In this document: piece by piece, positions 34,749-43,899 of the stretch
How positions within the stretch are numbered: position 1 is the first letter of the stretch
Layout: every line of letters begins with the position of its first letter
Source of the DNA: Phenylobacterium sp.
GTDB lineage: Bacteria > Pseudomonadota > Alphaproteobacteria > Caulobacterales > Caulobacteraceae
Length of the DNA: 64,000 bases
Reading direction: 5' to 3'
Assembly (NCBI RefSeq): GCF_030680185.1
Contig: NZ_JAUXVZ010000030.1
Coordinates: 124,001 to 188,000, forward strand
Notes under the pieces: model-generated
Told to the model about the DNA's origin: nothing
Databases searched by the model: none
What the model saw: the letters and a program-made list of their open reading frames with translations, nothing else
Made by a program: the position numbers and the translations under genes

Positions 34749-34871
34749 GGCGCCCGGCCGTCACGAGGCGCCGTCGTCGCCGGCGCGCGATCGTGACCTG
34801 TGAATGTTACATTGCAGCGCGGCTTGGCCATCGGTAGAAGAGCGGCCTTCTTTAGCGGGGGTCGATCCGGC

Positions 34872-36122
34872 GTGGCCCGTCTTGTGATGAAATTTGGCGG
34901 CACTTCGGTGGCCGACCTCGAGCGCATCCGGCGCGTGGGACGCCTCGTGGCCGCCGAGGTGGCCGCAGGCCATCGCGTGGCCGTCGTGGTTTCGGCCATG
35001 GCCGGCAAGACCAATGAGCTGGTCGCCTGGACCGACGGCGCCGGCGCAGCCGCCCAGGGCCTCGCGCCCTCGGACGACGAGTACGACACCGTGGTCGCCT
35101 CCGGCGAACAGGTGACCGCCGGCCTGCTGGCCATGACTCTGCGCAATATGGGCCTGTCGGCTCGCTCCTGGCTCGGCTGGCAGATTCCGATCATCGCCGA
35201 CGACGCCCATGGCCGCGCGCGCATCGAGGACATTCCGCCCGAAAAGCTGGCCGCCGCGCTGGACGCCGGCGAAGTCGCGGTGATCGCCGGCTTCCAGGGC
35301 GTCACCCGGGACGGGCGTATCGCCACCCTGGGCCGCGGCGGCTCCGACACCAGCGCCGTGGCCATCGCCGCGGCCCTGAAGGCCGAGCGGTGCGACATCT
35401 ATACCGACGTGGACGGGGTCTATACGACCGACCCGCGCATCGAGACCAAGGCCCGCAAGCTCTCCAAGATCTCCTTCGAGGAAATGCTGGAGATGGCCTC
35501 GCTCGGCGCCAAGGTGCTGCAGACGCGCTCGGTGGAGCTGGCCATGGCCCAGCACATGCCCGTCCGCGTGCTATCGAGTTTCGTAGAACCCGGAGAGGCG
35601 CCCGGCCAGGGCACCATCGTCTGCGACGAGGAGGAGATCTTGGAAAAGCGCATCGTGAGCGGCGTCGCCTATAGTCGCGACGAAGCCAAGATCAGCGTCT
35701 TCGGCCTGCCCGACCATCCCGGCGTCTCCTCGGAGATCTTCGGGCGGCTGGCTGACGCCAATGTGAATGTGGACATGATCGTCCAGAGCCACGCCCGCAC
35801 CCAGGACACGGCGAACATGGAGTTCACCGTGGGCAAGCGCGACGCCGCCCGCACCATCGACATCATGCGCGAGGCCCAGAGCGCCATCGGCTTCGACGAC
35901 GTGGCGGTGAACGAGGACGTGGCCAAGGTCTCGGTGATCGGGGTCGGGATGCGCAGTCATGCCGGCGTGGCCAAGACCATGTTCGGCGCCCTGGCGGAAA
36001 AGGGCGTCAACATCCAGGTGATCTCCACCAGCGAGATCAAGATCAGCGTGCTGATCGACGCGGCCTATACCGAGCTGGCCGTCCGCGCCCTGCACGCCGC
36101 CTACGGCCTCGACAAGCTCTAG
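34872..36122 (+). CDS. lysC: Aspartokinase
   Basis: Phosphorylates aspartate, the entry step to lysine, threonine, methionine and diaminopimelate. 416 aa. The kinase core begins MKFGGTSVADLERI. It includes GRGGSDTSAVAIAAAL and the substrate segment TDVDGVYTTDPRI. Two ACT domains follow from about residue 265 (ISVFGLPDHPGVSSEIF and VSVIGVGMRSHAGVAKTMF). I use the GTG at 34872, five codons before MKFGG, since orthologues have a short lead there. The ATG at 34887 is possible. The TAG stop overlaps the stop of the convergent MFS gene within CTAG. Confidence 0.96.
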   Translation: MARLVMKFGGTSVADLERIRRVGRLVAAEVAAGHRVAVVVSAMAGKTNELVAWTDGAGAAAQGLAPSDDEYDTVVASGEQVTAGLLAMTLRNMGLSARSWLGWQIPIIADDAHGRARIEDIPPEKLAAALDAGEVAVIAGFQGVTRDGRIATLGRGGSDTSAVAIAAALKAERCDIYTDVDGVYTTDPRIETKARKLSKISFEEMLEMASLGAKVLQTRSVELAMAQHMPVRVLSSFVEPGEAPGQGTIVCDEEEILEKRIVSGVAYSRDEAKISVFGLPDHPGVSSEIFGRLADANVNVDMIVQSHARTQDTANMEFTVGKRDAARTIDIMREAQSAIGFDDVAVNEDVAKVSVIGVGMRSHAGVAKTMFGALAEKGVNIQVISTSEIKISVLIDAAYTELAVRALHAAYGLDKL

Positions 36123-37531
36123 GCGAAGGCTTCAGCCTCGGCCTTGGGCGTCAGCTTCCAGGCCGTGACGATGGCCAGGGCGGCCACCGGCGTTGCGACG
36201 GCGAAGACCGCATAGGCGGCCGAGCGCGCCGTCTCGATGGTCAGGCCTTCGCCGAAGCCGGTCAGGTTGGCGATGGCGCCGGCCACCGCCGCGCCCGCCG
36301 CCGCGCCGGTGAACCGGACCGTATTGATCGCCCCGCCGCCCAGACCGCGCTCTTCAGCCGGCAGGGCGGCCAGCACCATCTGGTTCATGAAGGCCGACGA
36401 CAGGCCAAAGCCCGCCCCCAACAGGATGGCCGCCGCCAGCAGCGACCACAGCGGCCCGTCGGTCAGCACCCAGATGAACATGGCGACGCCCAGGGTGGCG
36501 CAGATGGCGCCGGCGCGGACCATGCGGCTGCGCCAGACGCCGGTGAGGTTGGAGACCGCCAGGGCCGCCACCGTCCAGGCCAGGGCCTCGACCCCGATCA
36601 CATAGCCGGCGGCCAGAGCCGAATAGCCTCGGGTCGCCTGAAGGATGGCCGGGCCATAGACGGTGAAACCCATGGAGGCCGCGGTCATCAGGAACATGGT
36701 GGCGAAGCCCAGACCCGCCACCGAGCCGAGGTCGCCGGAACTGACCGGCAGCAGCCGGACCGGCGCGCGGACATCCACCCGCACGCTGTAGACCAGGATG
36801 GCGAGGCCGGCGCTCACCAGGACCAGGGCCAGCATGAAGCCGCCCATCAGATCGGCGCCGGCGATGGCCGAGACCCCGACGCCCACCAGCAGCAGTTGCC
36901 GCGCCGGAATGGCGCCCCCTTGTCCTTTCTCGCCCCGCGGCAGCAGGACGAGGGCGGCAAGCCCCACAGCCAGGGCCTGGATCACGAAGGCCCCGAAGGC
37001 CCAGCGCCAGTGGCCGGCGTCGGCGAAGACGCCCCCCAGCATGGGACCGATCAGTGTGGCGATCCCCCAGATCCCGGTCATGACGGCATAGACCTTAGGC
37101 AGGGTCCGGTCGGGGAACAGCAGACCCACCGCCACCGAGGCGAAGCCCGCCAGCCAGCCGCCGCCCACGCCTTGGACCAGACGACCGATCAGGAAGGTCC
37201 AGATATCCGGCGCCACGGCGCTCATCAGGCAACCGGCCGCGTAGAGGGCGGCGGAGAAGGCGAAGGCCCGCCGCAGGCCGACCCGTCCGGTCAGCCATCC
37301 GGCGCTGGCCCCGGCCACCACCGAGCCGAGCAGGAAGCCCGCCGTGGCCCAGCCAAAATAGGCGTAGCCCCCGAGATCGGCCCCGACGCTGGGCATGATG
37401 GTCGCGGTGACCAGGCTGTCGGCCGCATGCAGCCAGACCGCCAGGCAGATGAGGATGAACTGGGCCAGGCGCCCCTCGGCCAGGACGTCCTTCCAACTCC
37501 CAGGAACAGCGGCGGCGACGACGGGCGACAT
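36119..37531 (-). CDS. MFS drug-type exporter
   Basis: Major facilitator superfamily protein of 470 aa with about 14 hydrophobic helices, as in the DHA2 drug:H+ antiporters. It begins LIC LAVWLHAADSLVTATIMP, with the conserved loop GWLTGRVGLRRAFAFSAALY, the helix 4 motif LIGRLVQGVGGGWLAG, and the late segment PAEERGLGGGAINTVRFTGAA. I start at the ATG at 37531. A TTG at 37612 would extend into the shared operator region. It is divergent from a SufR-like regulator, with a 10-bp inverted repeat between them, so the regulator probably controls it. The exported compound is unknown. Confidence 0.88.
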   Translation of the reverse strand: MSPVVAAAVPGSWKDVLAEGRLAQFILICLAVWLHAADSLVTATIMPSVGADLGGYAYFGWATAGFLLGSVVAGASAGWLTGRVGLRRAFAFSAALYAAGCLMSAVAPDIWTFLIGRLVQGVGGGWLAGFASVAVGLLFPDRTLPKVYAVMTGIWGIATLIGPMLGGVFADAGHWRWAFGAFVIQALAVGLAALVLLPRGEKGQGGAIPARQLLLVGVGVSAIAGADLMGGFMLALVLVSAGLAILVYSVRVDVRAPVRLLPVSSGDLGSVAGLGFATMFLMTAASMGFTVYGPAILQATRGYSALAAGYVIGVEALAWTVAALAVSNLTGVWRSRMVRAGAICATLGVAMFIWVLTDGPLWSLLAAAILLGAGFGLSSAFMNQMVLAALPAEERGLGGGAINTVRFTGAAAGAAVAGAIANLTGFGEGLTIETARSAAYAVFAVATPVAALAIVTAWKLTPKAEAEAFA

Positions 37532-37548
37532 TTTTAGCAAGCTCTGGA

Positions 37549-37597
37549 TTGCGAAATCGACTTGACCCTGGCTATCGGCGTCGCGATGATTTCGCAA
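37549..37597. promoter_or_regulatory. Inverted repeat operator candidate between the MFS and regulator genes
   Basis: TTGCGAAATC (37549-37558) and GATTTCGCAA (37588-37597) are exact reverse complements, 29 bases apart. They flank a TTGACC (37562-37567) that could be the -35 for the rightward regulator gene. The placement fits a regulator that represses both divergent promoters. Confidence 0.55.
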
Positions 37598-37626
37598 CCT
37601 GATAATTGTCAAATTCCGCGAGGCCG

Positions 37627-38265
37627 ATGCCCTCTTCCGCCGACCAGATCCTTCTGCAGCTCAAGACCCGCGGCGAAGCGACCACGGCAGCCCTGGCCGC
37701 GCAGCTTGGCGTCAGTCGCCAAGCCGCCCGGCAACAGATGGAGAAGCTAGCCGCCGCCGGTCTCGTGGAGGGCGAGGCCGAGCGCGGCGGGGTGGGCCGT
37801 CCGCGCCAGACCTGGGCGCTGACGGCGGCCGGCCATGCCCGCTTCCCGGACGCGCACGCCCAGGTCAGCGTCGAGTTGCTGGAGGCTGTGCGTGAGGAGT
37901 TCGGCGCCGCCGGGCTCGAACGCCTGATCGCCCGGCGCGAGGCGGTCAGTGGCCAAGCCTACGCCGCAGCCCTTGAGGGCGCTCAAGACCTGGAATCCCG
38001 CCTCACGCGCCTGGCGAGCCTGCGCGCCGCCGAGGGCTATATGGCCGAATGGACCCCGGCCGGTGACGGGACCTATGTGCTGATCGAGAACCACTGCCCG
38101 ATCTGCGCCGCGGCCCAGGTCTGCCAGGGCTTCTGCCGCTCGGAGCTGGCCCTGTTCCGCACCCTTCTGGCCCCGGCCCGGGTGGAGCGGATCGACCACA
38201 TCCTGCAGGGCGCGCGACGCTGCGCCTATCTGGTGACGCCCGAAGGGATTGCGGCCGCCTCCTAG
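37627..38265 (+). CDS. SufR-like winged-helix regulator with Cys cluster
   Basis: A 212-residue regulator. The N-terminal winged helix (TTAALAAQLGVSRQAARQQM, then GRPRQTWALTAAGH) is of the DeoR/ArsR-like type found in SufR. The C-terminal half has Cys residues in ENHCPICAAAQVCQGFCRSEL and a final one in GARRCAYLV. That is the arrangement used by SufR to hold an iron-sulfur cluster. No suf genes are nearby, so this is better called SufR-like: it may sense Fe-S, redox or a ligand and control the divergent MFS exporter. The ATG at 37627 is preferred to a TTG at 37606. Confidence 0.82.
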   Translation: MPSSADQILLQLKTRGEATTAALAAQLGVSRQAARQQMEKLAAAGLVEGEAERGGVGRPRQTWALTAAGHARFPDAHAQVSVELLEAVREEFGAAGLERLIARREAVSGQAYAAALEGAQDLESRLTRLASLRAAEGYMAEWTPAGDGTYVLIENHCPICAAAQVCQGFCRSELALFRTLLAPARVERIDHILQGARRCAYLVTPEGIAAAS

Positions 38266-38282
38266 GCGCGGTCGACGAACGT

Positions 38283-38296
38283 ACCCCCCGGGGGCA
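38283..38296. promoter_or_regulatory. GC palindrome in front of the CsoR-type gene
   Basis: CCCCCGGGGG (38285-38294) sits within TACCCCCCGGGGGCA. CsoR/RcnR repressors are known to bind G-tract/C-tract palindromes flanked by TA. It lies 54 bases before the gene and is a plausible autoregulatory operator. Confidence 0.45.
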
Positions 38297-38348
38297 TTCC
38301 ACTCTGTGCGTGGTGGGCTATGTTGACCCTTCCCAACGGAGGCGCCCC

Positions 38349-38627
38349 ATGAAGGACGCAGAGTCCAAGTCCAAACTGGCCAACCGCCTGAGCCGCATCG
38401 AGGGCCAGGTGCGGGGGATTTCACGGATGGTCGAGGAGGATCGCTATTGCATCGATATCCTCACCCAGGTGCAGGCGGTGCGCGCCGCGCTGGCGCGGGT
38501 GGAGACCGAAGTGCTGAAGGACCATCTGGATCACTGCATCGAAGGCGCCATCGTCAGCGGCGACGCCGAGGAGCAGCGGCGAAAGGCCAGTGAACTGATC
38601 GAACTGCTCGGACGGGCGACGCGATGA
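38349..38627 (+). CDS. CsoR/FrmR-family repressor
   Basis: A 92-residue all-helical DUF156 protein. The family fingerprint is clear: NRLSRIEGQVRGISRMVEEDRYCIDILTQV holds the first Cys, and DHLDHCIEGA holds the His and second Cys. This gives the Cys-His-Cys set used by copper-sensing CsoR and by formaldehyde-sensing FrmR relatives. These repressors release DNA when they bind metal or aldehyde. No metal pump or FrmA gene lies next to it, so its target is unclear. The ATG at 38349 follows an AACGGAGG ribosome site. Confidence 0.88.
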   Translation: MKDAESKSKLANRLSRIEGQVRGISRMVEEDRYCIDILTQVQAVRAALARVETEVLKDHLDHCIEGAIVSGDAEEQRRKASELIELLGRATR

Positions 38628-38714
38628 TCGGCCCTGGACCCACGATCGGATTCCGTCTCCGATCCGACGTGCGATACTGCTAGGAAACGACGAGGGAGAG
38701 GAGACAAAGCCAAG

Positions 38715-40976
38715 ATGGCGATGACCGGAGCGGTCATTCGGGGTCAGCGGAGCCTGCTGCGGCAGATTCGCGAGGCGGTCCAGCGCGGCGGTCCGGCCCA
38801 GGAACGCCTCAACATGGTGGTGCGCATCATCGCGCGCTCCATGGTCGCCGAGGTGTGCTCACTCTATATGCGCCGCGCCGGCGGCGAGATGGAGCTGTTC
38901 GCCACCGAGGGCCTCGATCCCCTGGCCGTCCATCTGACGCGCATGCGCCCGGGCGAAGGCCTGGTGGGCGAGATCATGCGCCTGGGCCGACCGCTGAACC
39001 TGGCCGACGCGCCCAATCATCCGGCCTTCTCCTATCGCCCGGAGACGGGCGAGGACCCCTATCACGCCTTCCTCGGCGTCCCGCTGCTGCGCGGGGGTCG
39101 GGCCATCGGCGTCCTGGTGGTCCAGAACCGCACCGAGCGGGTCTATACCGAGGACGAGGTCGAGGACGTCCAGATCATCGCCATGGTGCTGGCCGAAATG
39201 GTCGCCGGCGAACTGATCTCCGAGGACGAACTGTCCGGCGTCGAGATCGCGCCGCACCGCTCGGAGCGGCTGAAGGGCGCCCGGTTCTCCGACGGCCTGG
39301 CCTTGGGCATTGCCGTCCTGCACGAGCCGCCGGTGGCGCCCTCGCAGCTGCTGGCCGACGACGTGGTCGCCGAAGAGGCCAAGCTGAAGAGCGCCATCTC
39401 CAGCCTGCAGGCCCAGCTCGACGACATGCTGGAGGGCCAGCACGGCCTGGTGGAAGCCTCCTATGAGGTGCTCGACACCTATCGCATGTTCGCCCACGAC
39501 CGGGGGTGGAACCGCTCGCTGGAGGACGCCGTCCGCAACGGGCTGACGGCCGAGGCCGCCGTCGAGCGCGTGCGTTCGGAGCACCGCGCCCGGCTGGGCC
39601 AGGCCCGCGACCCCTATCTGCGCGAGCGTCTGCACGACTTCGAAGACCTGGCCGACCGGCTGCTGCGCCACCTGTCCGGCGACGGCCATGTGGCGCGAGA
39701 GCTGCCCGAGGACGCCATCCTCATCGCGCGAAATCTCGGCCCCGCCGACCTGCTGGAATATGACCGCCACAAGCTGAAAGGGCTGCTGCTCGAGGAGGGC
39801 TCGCCCGCCAGCCATGCGGCCATTGTCGCCCGCGCCCTGGATATCCCCTGTGTCGGGCGCCTGGATGGGCTGCGCGACCGGGTGAACGAGGGCGACCCGG
39901 TCATCGTCGACGCGGAGACCGGCGAGGCCTATCTGCGGCCGCGCCTCGATGTGGTCCAGGCGATCCGGTCACGGATCGAAGTACGCTCCCAGCGGCGGGC
40001 CGAGTTCGCCAAGCTGCGCGACACCCCAGCCTTCACTCGCGACGGGGTCAAGGTCACCCTGCTGATGAACGCCGGCCTGGATGTGGACCTGGAAATCCTG
40101 GGCGACACCGGGGCCGAGGGGATCGGTCTGTTCCGCACCGAATTCCAGTTCATGGTCGCCGAGGAGCTGCCGCGCTTCAACGCCCAGACCGCCCTCTACA
40201 GCCGGGTGCTGGACGCCGCTGGCGGCCTGCCGGTGACCTTCCGCACCCTGGACCTCGGCGGCGACAAGGTGCTGCCCTATCTCGAGGCCGAGCGGGAGGA
40301 GAACCCGGCTCTGGGTTGGCGGGCCATCCGCATGGGCCTGGATCGCCCGGCCCTGCTGCGCCTGCAGCTGCGCGCCCTGATCGCCGCGGCCCGGGGCCGC
40401 GCCCTGCGCATCATGTTCCCCCTAGTGGCCAGCGTGGACGAGTTCCGCGCCGCCCGCGCCCTGGTGGATCACGAGGTGGCCTGGGCCCAGCGCCGCGGAC
40501 GGCCCGCGCCCGCTCGCCTGGATGTCGGGGCCATGATCGAGGCGCCGTCCCTGATCTGGCACCTGGACGCCCTGCTGCCCATGACCGACTTCGTGTCGGT
40601 CGGCACCAACGACCTCCTGCAGTACCTGTTCGCCGCAGATCGCGGCAACGCCCGCATGGCCGATCGCTATGATCCGCTGTCGCCGCCGGCCCTGCGGGTG
40701 CTGGCCGAGATCCAGAAGGCCTGCGCCGATACGGGCACGCCGGTGTCGGTCTGCGGCGAGATGGCGGGGCGGCCGCTCGAGGCCTTCACCCTGGTCGCCC
40801 TGGGCTATGAGCGCCTGTCCATGCCGCCGGCCGGAATCGGGCCCGTGAAGCAGATGGTGCTGTCCTGCGACCGGGAGGCGGCCCACCGCGGGGTCAGCGC
40901 CCTGATCCGCGGGACCGGCGGTTCGGTGCGGGGCGAAATCGAGACCCTGGCGCGAAAGCTCTACCTGTCGATCTAA
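38715..40976 (+). CDS. ptsP: Nitrogen-type PTS enzyme I (PtsP)
   Basis: Phosphoenolpyruvate-protein phosphotransferase that starts the regulatory nitrogen PTS. 753 aa. The N-terminal GAF domain spans about residues 15-165 (VCSLYMRRAGGEMELFATEG). The swivelling phospho-His domain follows with His367 (EEGSPASHAAIVARAL), where the usual Thr before Ser-His is Ala. The C-terminal PEP-binding barrel carries GIGLFRTEFQFM, GVMIEAP-type GAMIEAPSLIW, SVGTNDLLQYLFAADR and the active Cys in VSVCGEMAGRP. Length is normal for EI-Ntr. It follows the lysC region as in Caulobacter. No ptsO/ptsN lies in the window. Confidence 0.95.
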   Translation: MAMTGAVIRGQRSLLRQIREAVQRGGPAQERLNMVVRIIARSMVAEVCSLYMRRAGGEMELFATEGLDPLAVHLTRMRPGEGLVGEIMRLGRPLNLADAPNHPAFSYRPETGEDPYHAFLGVPLLRGGRAIGVLVVQNRTERVYTEDEVEDVQIIAMVLAEMVAGELISEDELSGVEIAPHRSERLKGARFSDGLALGIAVLHEPPVAPSQLLADDVVAEEAKLKSAISSLQAQLDDMLEGQHGLVEASYEVLDTYRMFAHDRGWNRSLEDAVRNGLTAEAAVERVRSEHRARLGQARDPYLRERLHDFEDLADRLLRHLSGDGHVARELPEDAILIARNLGPADLLEYDRHKLKGLLLEEGSPASHAAIVARALDIPCVGRLDGLRDRVNEGDPVIVDAETGEAYLRPRLDVVQAIRSRIEVRSQRRAEFAKLRDTPAFTRDGVKVTLLMNAGLDVDLEILGDTGAEGIGLFRTEFQFMVAEELPRFNAQTALYSRVLDAAGGLPVTFRTLDLGGDKVLPYLEAEREENPALGWRAIRMGLDRPALLRLQLRALIAAARGRALRIMFPLVASVDEFRAARALVDHEVAWAQRRGRPAPARLDVGAMIEAPSLIWHLDALLPMTDFVSVGTNDLLQYLFAADRGNARMADRYDPLSPPALRVLAEIQKACADTGTPVSVCGEMAGRPLEAFTLVALGYERLSMPPAGIGPVKQMVLSCDREAAHRGVSALIRGTGGSVRGEIETLARKLYLSI

Positions 40977-41126
40977 GCTTGACCGTGAGGAATCAACGTT
41001 CGCTCGACGTTGAACGGCTGCGGCTATCGTGTTATGGGAAAAGAGAAATTAACAGATCCGTGTCAAACGGACGGGGCGGGTGGCGGCTATCTGGCCGCAT
41101 TTATTTTTCGGGGATGACGAGCAGCC

Positions 41127-42128
41127 ATGGCGCTCGACACTGGGCGGATCACCGACTTCAATCCGAGCCTTGAGGGCGCACACCCCCTCAGCGCCGTTGA
41201 AAGCTATATGCCGACCCTGGACTCTGGCCCCAACATTGGCGCCGCCCTCAAGGCGGCCCGGGAATTTCGCGGCCTGTCCCTGCAGGACGTCGCTGATTCC
41301 ACCCGCATCCGACGCGCCTATCTGGCCGCCATCGAAGAGATGCGGCTGGAAGACCTGCCGTCACGCCCCTTCACCATCGGCTATGTGCGGGCCTACGCCA
41401 AGGCGCTGGGCCTTGAGGCCGAAGCCGCCGTCACCCGCTTCAAGGCCGATGAGCCGGCCGGCGACGAGCCCCTTCGCGAACCCGTGGGCGTCCACCGCAC
41501 CGGCGATAGCCGACTCGGCCTGGCCATCACGGCCGGCGTGCTGGTGATCGGCGCCATCCTGGTCTGGAACTTCGCCCAGCGGGGCATCAACGAGGCGCAG
41601 CCCGCCGCCCCGGTCACAGCCCCGGCCAGCACCCCCGAAGAGATCGCGGCCAGCGCCGAGCCGCAGGGTCCGCTGTCCCTGGGCGCGCCCCTGCCTCCGC
41701 CGGTGGAATCGACCGTGCCGCAGCTTTACGAAACGCCCGGCCTCGACGTGGCCGCCGCCGCCGGCGGTTCGGCCGATGCGGTGATCGCCTCGAACCGTGA
41801 GATCGCCAGGGGGCCGAAGGCCGAGGCCGACCTCAGCCAGTTGCCGGCCACCTTCACCCCCGACGGGACGGTCTATGGCGCGCCAGCCGCGCCGGCCTCC
41901 CCCATCGTCCTGCAGGCGCGGGAGTCTGCGGCGCTGATCGTTCGCAGCGGCGACGGCGAGGTCTATTTCGCCCGCCAGCTCTCGGCCGGCGAAGCCTACC
42001 GCGCGCCAGATCTGCGCGGACTGGTCATCGATGTCTCCGAGCCGACCGCCTTCCAGGTGTTCGTGAACGGACAGACTCGCGGCCTGCTGCCGGCCGCCCA
42101 GACCCCCCTCAGCCGACTCGGCGATTAA
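41127..42128 (+). CDS. RodZ-like helix-turn-helix membrane protein
   Basis: A 333-residue protein with an N-terminal Xre-type helix-turn-helix ([20 protein letters not shown], then [20 protein letters not shown]). It has one membrane segment near residue 130-150 ([20 protein letters not shown]), a Pro/Ala-rich linker and a C-terminal DUF4115 beta domain ([19 protein letters not shown]). This is the layout of RodZ, which links MreB to the membrane. Its position directly before ispG is common in proteobacteria. The 150-base gap upstream holds no gene. Confidence 0.88.
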   Translation: MALDTGRITDFNPSLEGAHPLSAVESYMPTLDSGPNIGAALKAAREFRGLSLQDVADSTRIRRAYLAAIEEMRLEDLPSRPFTIGYVRAYAKALGLEAEAAVTRFKADEPAGDEPLREPVGVHRTGDSRLGLAITAGVLVIGAILVWNFAQRGINEAQPAAPVTAPASTPEEIAASAEPQGPLSLGAPLPPPVESTVPQLYETPGLDVAAAAGGSADAVIASNREIARGPKAEADLSQLPATFTPDGTVYGAPAAPASPIVLQARESAALIVRSGDGEVYFARQLSAGEAYRAPDLRGLVIDVSEPTAFQVFVNGQTRGLLPAAQTPLSRLGD

Positions 42129-42136
42129 ACCGTCAT

Positions 42137-42155
42137 GTTTCCCGGCTTGGGAAAC
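42137..42155. promoter_or_regulatory. Inverted repeat between the RodZ-like gene and ispG
   Basis: GTTTCCC (42137-42143) and GGGAAAC (42149-42155) flank a GGCTT loop. There is no T run directly after it, so it is either a weak terminator or an operator for ispG. Confidence 0.35.
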
Positions 42156-42184
42156 GGCGCGCGACGGCTTATTTTGAGGGTCGC

Positions 42185-43327
42185 ATGACCCAGCACGATC
42201 ACACCCATCTCCGCCCCTGGCGCACGATAGAGCGGCGCGCCAGCCGTAAGATTCGCGTGGGCTCGGTGGAGGTGGGCGGCGACGCCCCGATCACCGTCCA
42301 GTCGATGACCAACACGCTGACGGCCGACGCCGCGGCGACCATCGACCAGATTCGCCAGCTGGAAGAGGCCGGCGCCGACATCGTGCGGGTGTCCTGCCCG
42401 GACGAGGAGTCCACCGCGGCCTTCTCGACCATCGCCAAGGCGGCCAAGGTTCCCCTGGTGGCCGACATCCACTTCCACTATCGCCGCGGGATCGAGGCGG
42501 CCAAGGCGGGCGCGGCGTGCCTGCGGATCAATCCCGGCAATATCGGCTCCCCGGCCCGGGTGCGTGAAGTGATCCAGGCGGCCAAGGACTATGGCTGCTC
42601 CATCCGCATCGGCGTCAACGCCGGCTCGCTGGAGCGCGAACTTCTGGAACGCTATGGCGAGCCCTGCCCCCAGGCCATGGTCGATAGTGCCCTGAGCCAC
42701 GCCCGCATCCTCCAGGACCACGACTTCCACGAGTTCAAGATCAGCGTGAAGGCCTCGGACGTCTTCATGACCGTGGCCGCCTATCAGATGCTGGCCGAGG
42801 CCATCGACTGCCCGTTGCACCTGGGGGTGACCGAGGCCGGCGCCCTGCGCACCGGGACGGTCAAGTCATCGATCGGCATGGGCTCCCTGCTCTGGGCCGG
42901 CATCGGCGACACCATCCGGGTGAGCCTGGCCGCCGACCCGGTGGAGGAGATCAAGGTCGGCTTCGACATGCTGAAGTCCCTGGGCCTGCGCCACAGGGGC
43001 GTGAACATCATCGCCTGCCCGTCCTGCGCGCGGCAGGGCTTCAACGTCATCAAGACGGTGGAGGCCCTGGAGGAACGCCTGGCCCACATCTCCACGCCGA
43101 TGAGCCTGTCCATCATCGGTTGCGTGGTGAACGGCCCTGGAGAGGCCCTGATGACCGACCTGGGCTTCACCGGCGGCGGCAAGGGTTCGGGCATGGTCTA
43201 TATGGCCGGCAAGCCCGACCATAAGATGGACAACGATCACATGGTCGATCACATCGTCGAGCTCGTCGAAGCTCGCGCCGCCGAGCTCGCCGCCACCCAG
43301 GCGGCGGAACTGGCCGCCGCCGAATAG
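42185..43327 (+). CDS. ispG: 4-hydroxy-3-methylbut-2-enyl diphosphate synthase IspG
   Basis: Iron-sulfur enzyme of the MEP isoprenoid pathway (formerly GcpE). 380 aa. The TIM-barrel part begins [20 protein letters not shown] and includes [14 protein letters not shown] and LRINPGNIG. The [4Fe-4S] ligands are in [14 protein letters not shown] and [13 protein letters not shown] near the C-terminus. The Ala-rich end ([11 protein letters not shown]) is a lineage extension. Length and motifs are standard for the proteobacterial form. Confidence 0.97.
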   Translation: MTQHDHTHLRPWRTIERRASRKIRVGSVEVGGDAPITVQSMTNTLTADAAATIDQIRQLEEAGADIVRVSCPDEESTAAFSTIAKAAKVPLVADIHFHYRRGIEAAKAGAACLRINPGNIGSPARVREVIQAAKDYGCSIRIGVNAGSLERELLERYGEPCPQAMVDSALSHARILQDHDFHEFKISVKASDVFMTVAAYQMLAEAIDCPLHLGVTEAGALRTGTVKSSIGMGSLLWAGIGDTIRVSLAADPVEEIKVGFDMLKSLGLRHRGVNIIACPSCARQGFNVIKTVEALEERLAHISTPMSLSIIGCVVNGPGEALMTDLGFTGGGKGSGMVYMAGKPDHKMDNDHMVDHIVELVEARAAELAATQAAELAAAE

Positions 43328-43364
43328 CCGCGCGCCGTTCCCTGTTCCACGAGTTGCTTCGCCT

Positions 43365-43829
43365 ATGTCCTCACCCTCCGACAACCGTCGCCTGACCGGC
43401 CGCCTGATCGCCTACGAGTTCATCGACCTGCTCGGCGACATGGCCCGCCGCCATGGCGGAGATCTGATTTCCCTGCTGGTGTTCACCGGCGTCTGGACCG
43501 CCAACACGGCGCATCTGCGGGGGACGACGGACCGCTACGCCTCCCTCCACGACATTCCCCCCGACAGCCAGCGCCGCCCGATCACGGATGCTGACCTGGC
43601 TGAGCGGCTCTGCCTGCCCCGCCATATCCAGGATCCCTATGTCGCGGCCCTGATCGATATCGGCGTCGTCGAGCGCCGGGATATGGGCCTGGTGGTGCCC
43701 TCGGCGATCTTCACCCGCGCCGAGATGCTGTCTGGCGCCAACGAGACCTATGGCCGCCTGATCGAGATCCTCGCCCGCCTGAGGCAGGCCGGCATCTCCA
43801 TGGGGGAAGCCGACCCCCCCGCCCGTTGA
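43365..43829 (+). CDS. Unknown protein with possible winged-helix domain
   Basis: A 154-residue protein I do not recognise by name. It starts with a helical part (LIAYEFIDLLGDMARRHGGD). The second half, ITDADLAERLCLPRHIQDPYV followed by ALIDIGVVERRDMGLVVPS, looks like a winged helix-turn-helix, so DNA binding is possible. It ends with a helical tail. No signal peptide or membrane segment. It follows ispG by 37 bases and may be cotranscribed. The next small gene is 70 bases downstream. Confidence 0.65.
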   Translation: MSSPSDNRRLTGRLIAYEFIDLLGDMARRHGGDLISLLVFTGVWTANTAHLRGTTDRYASLHDIPPDSQRRPITDADLAERLCLPRHIQDPYVAALIDIGVVERRDMGLVVPSAIFTRAEMLSGANETYGRLIEILARLRQAGISMGEADPPAR

Positions 43830-43899
43830 CGTCAGGGTCATGCTTGCGCCGGTTCTCCCGGCTTGGTTAGGTGCCGGCTCCATAAATGGGGAGGACGTC

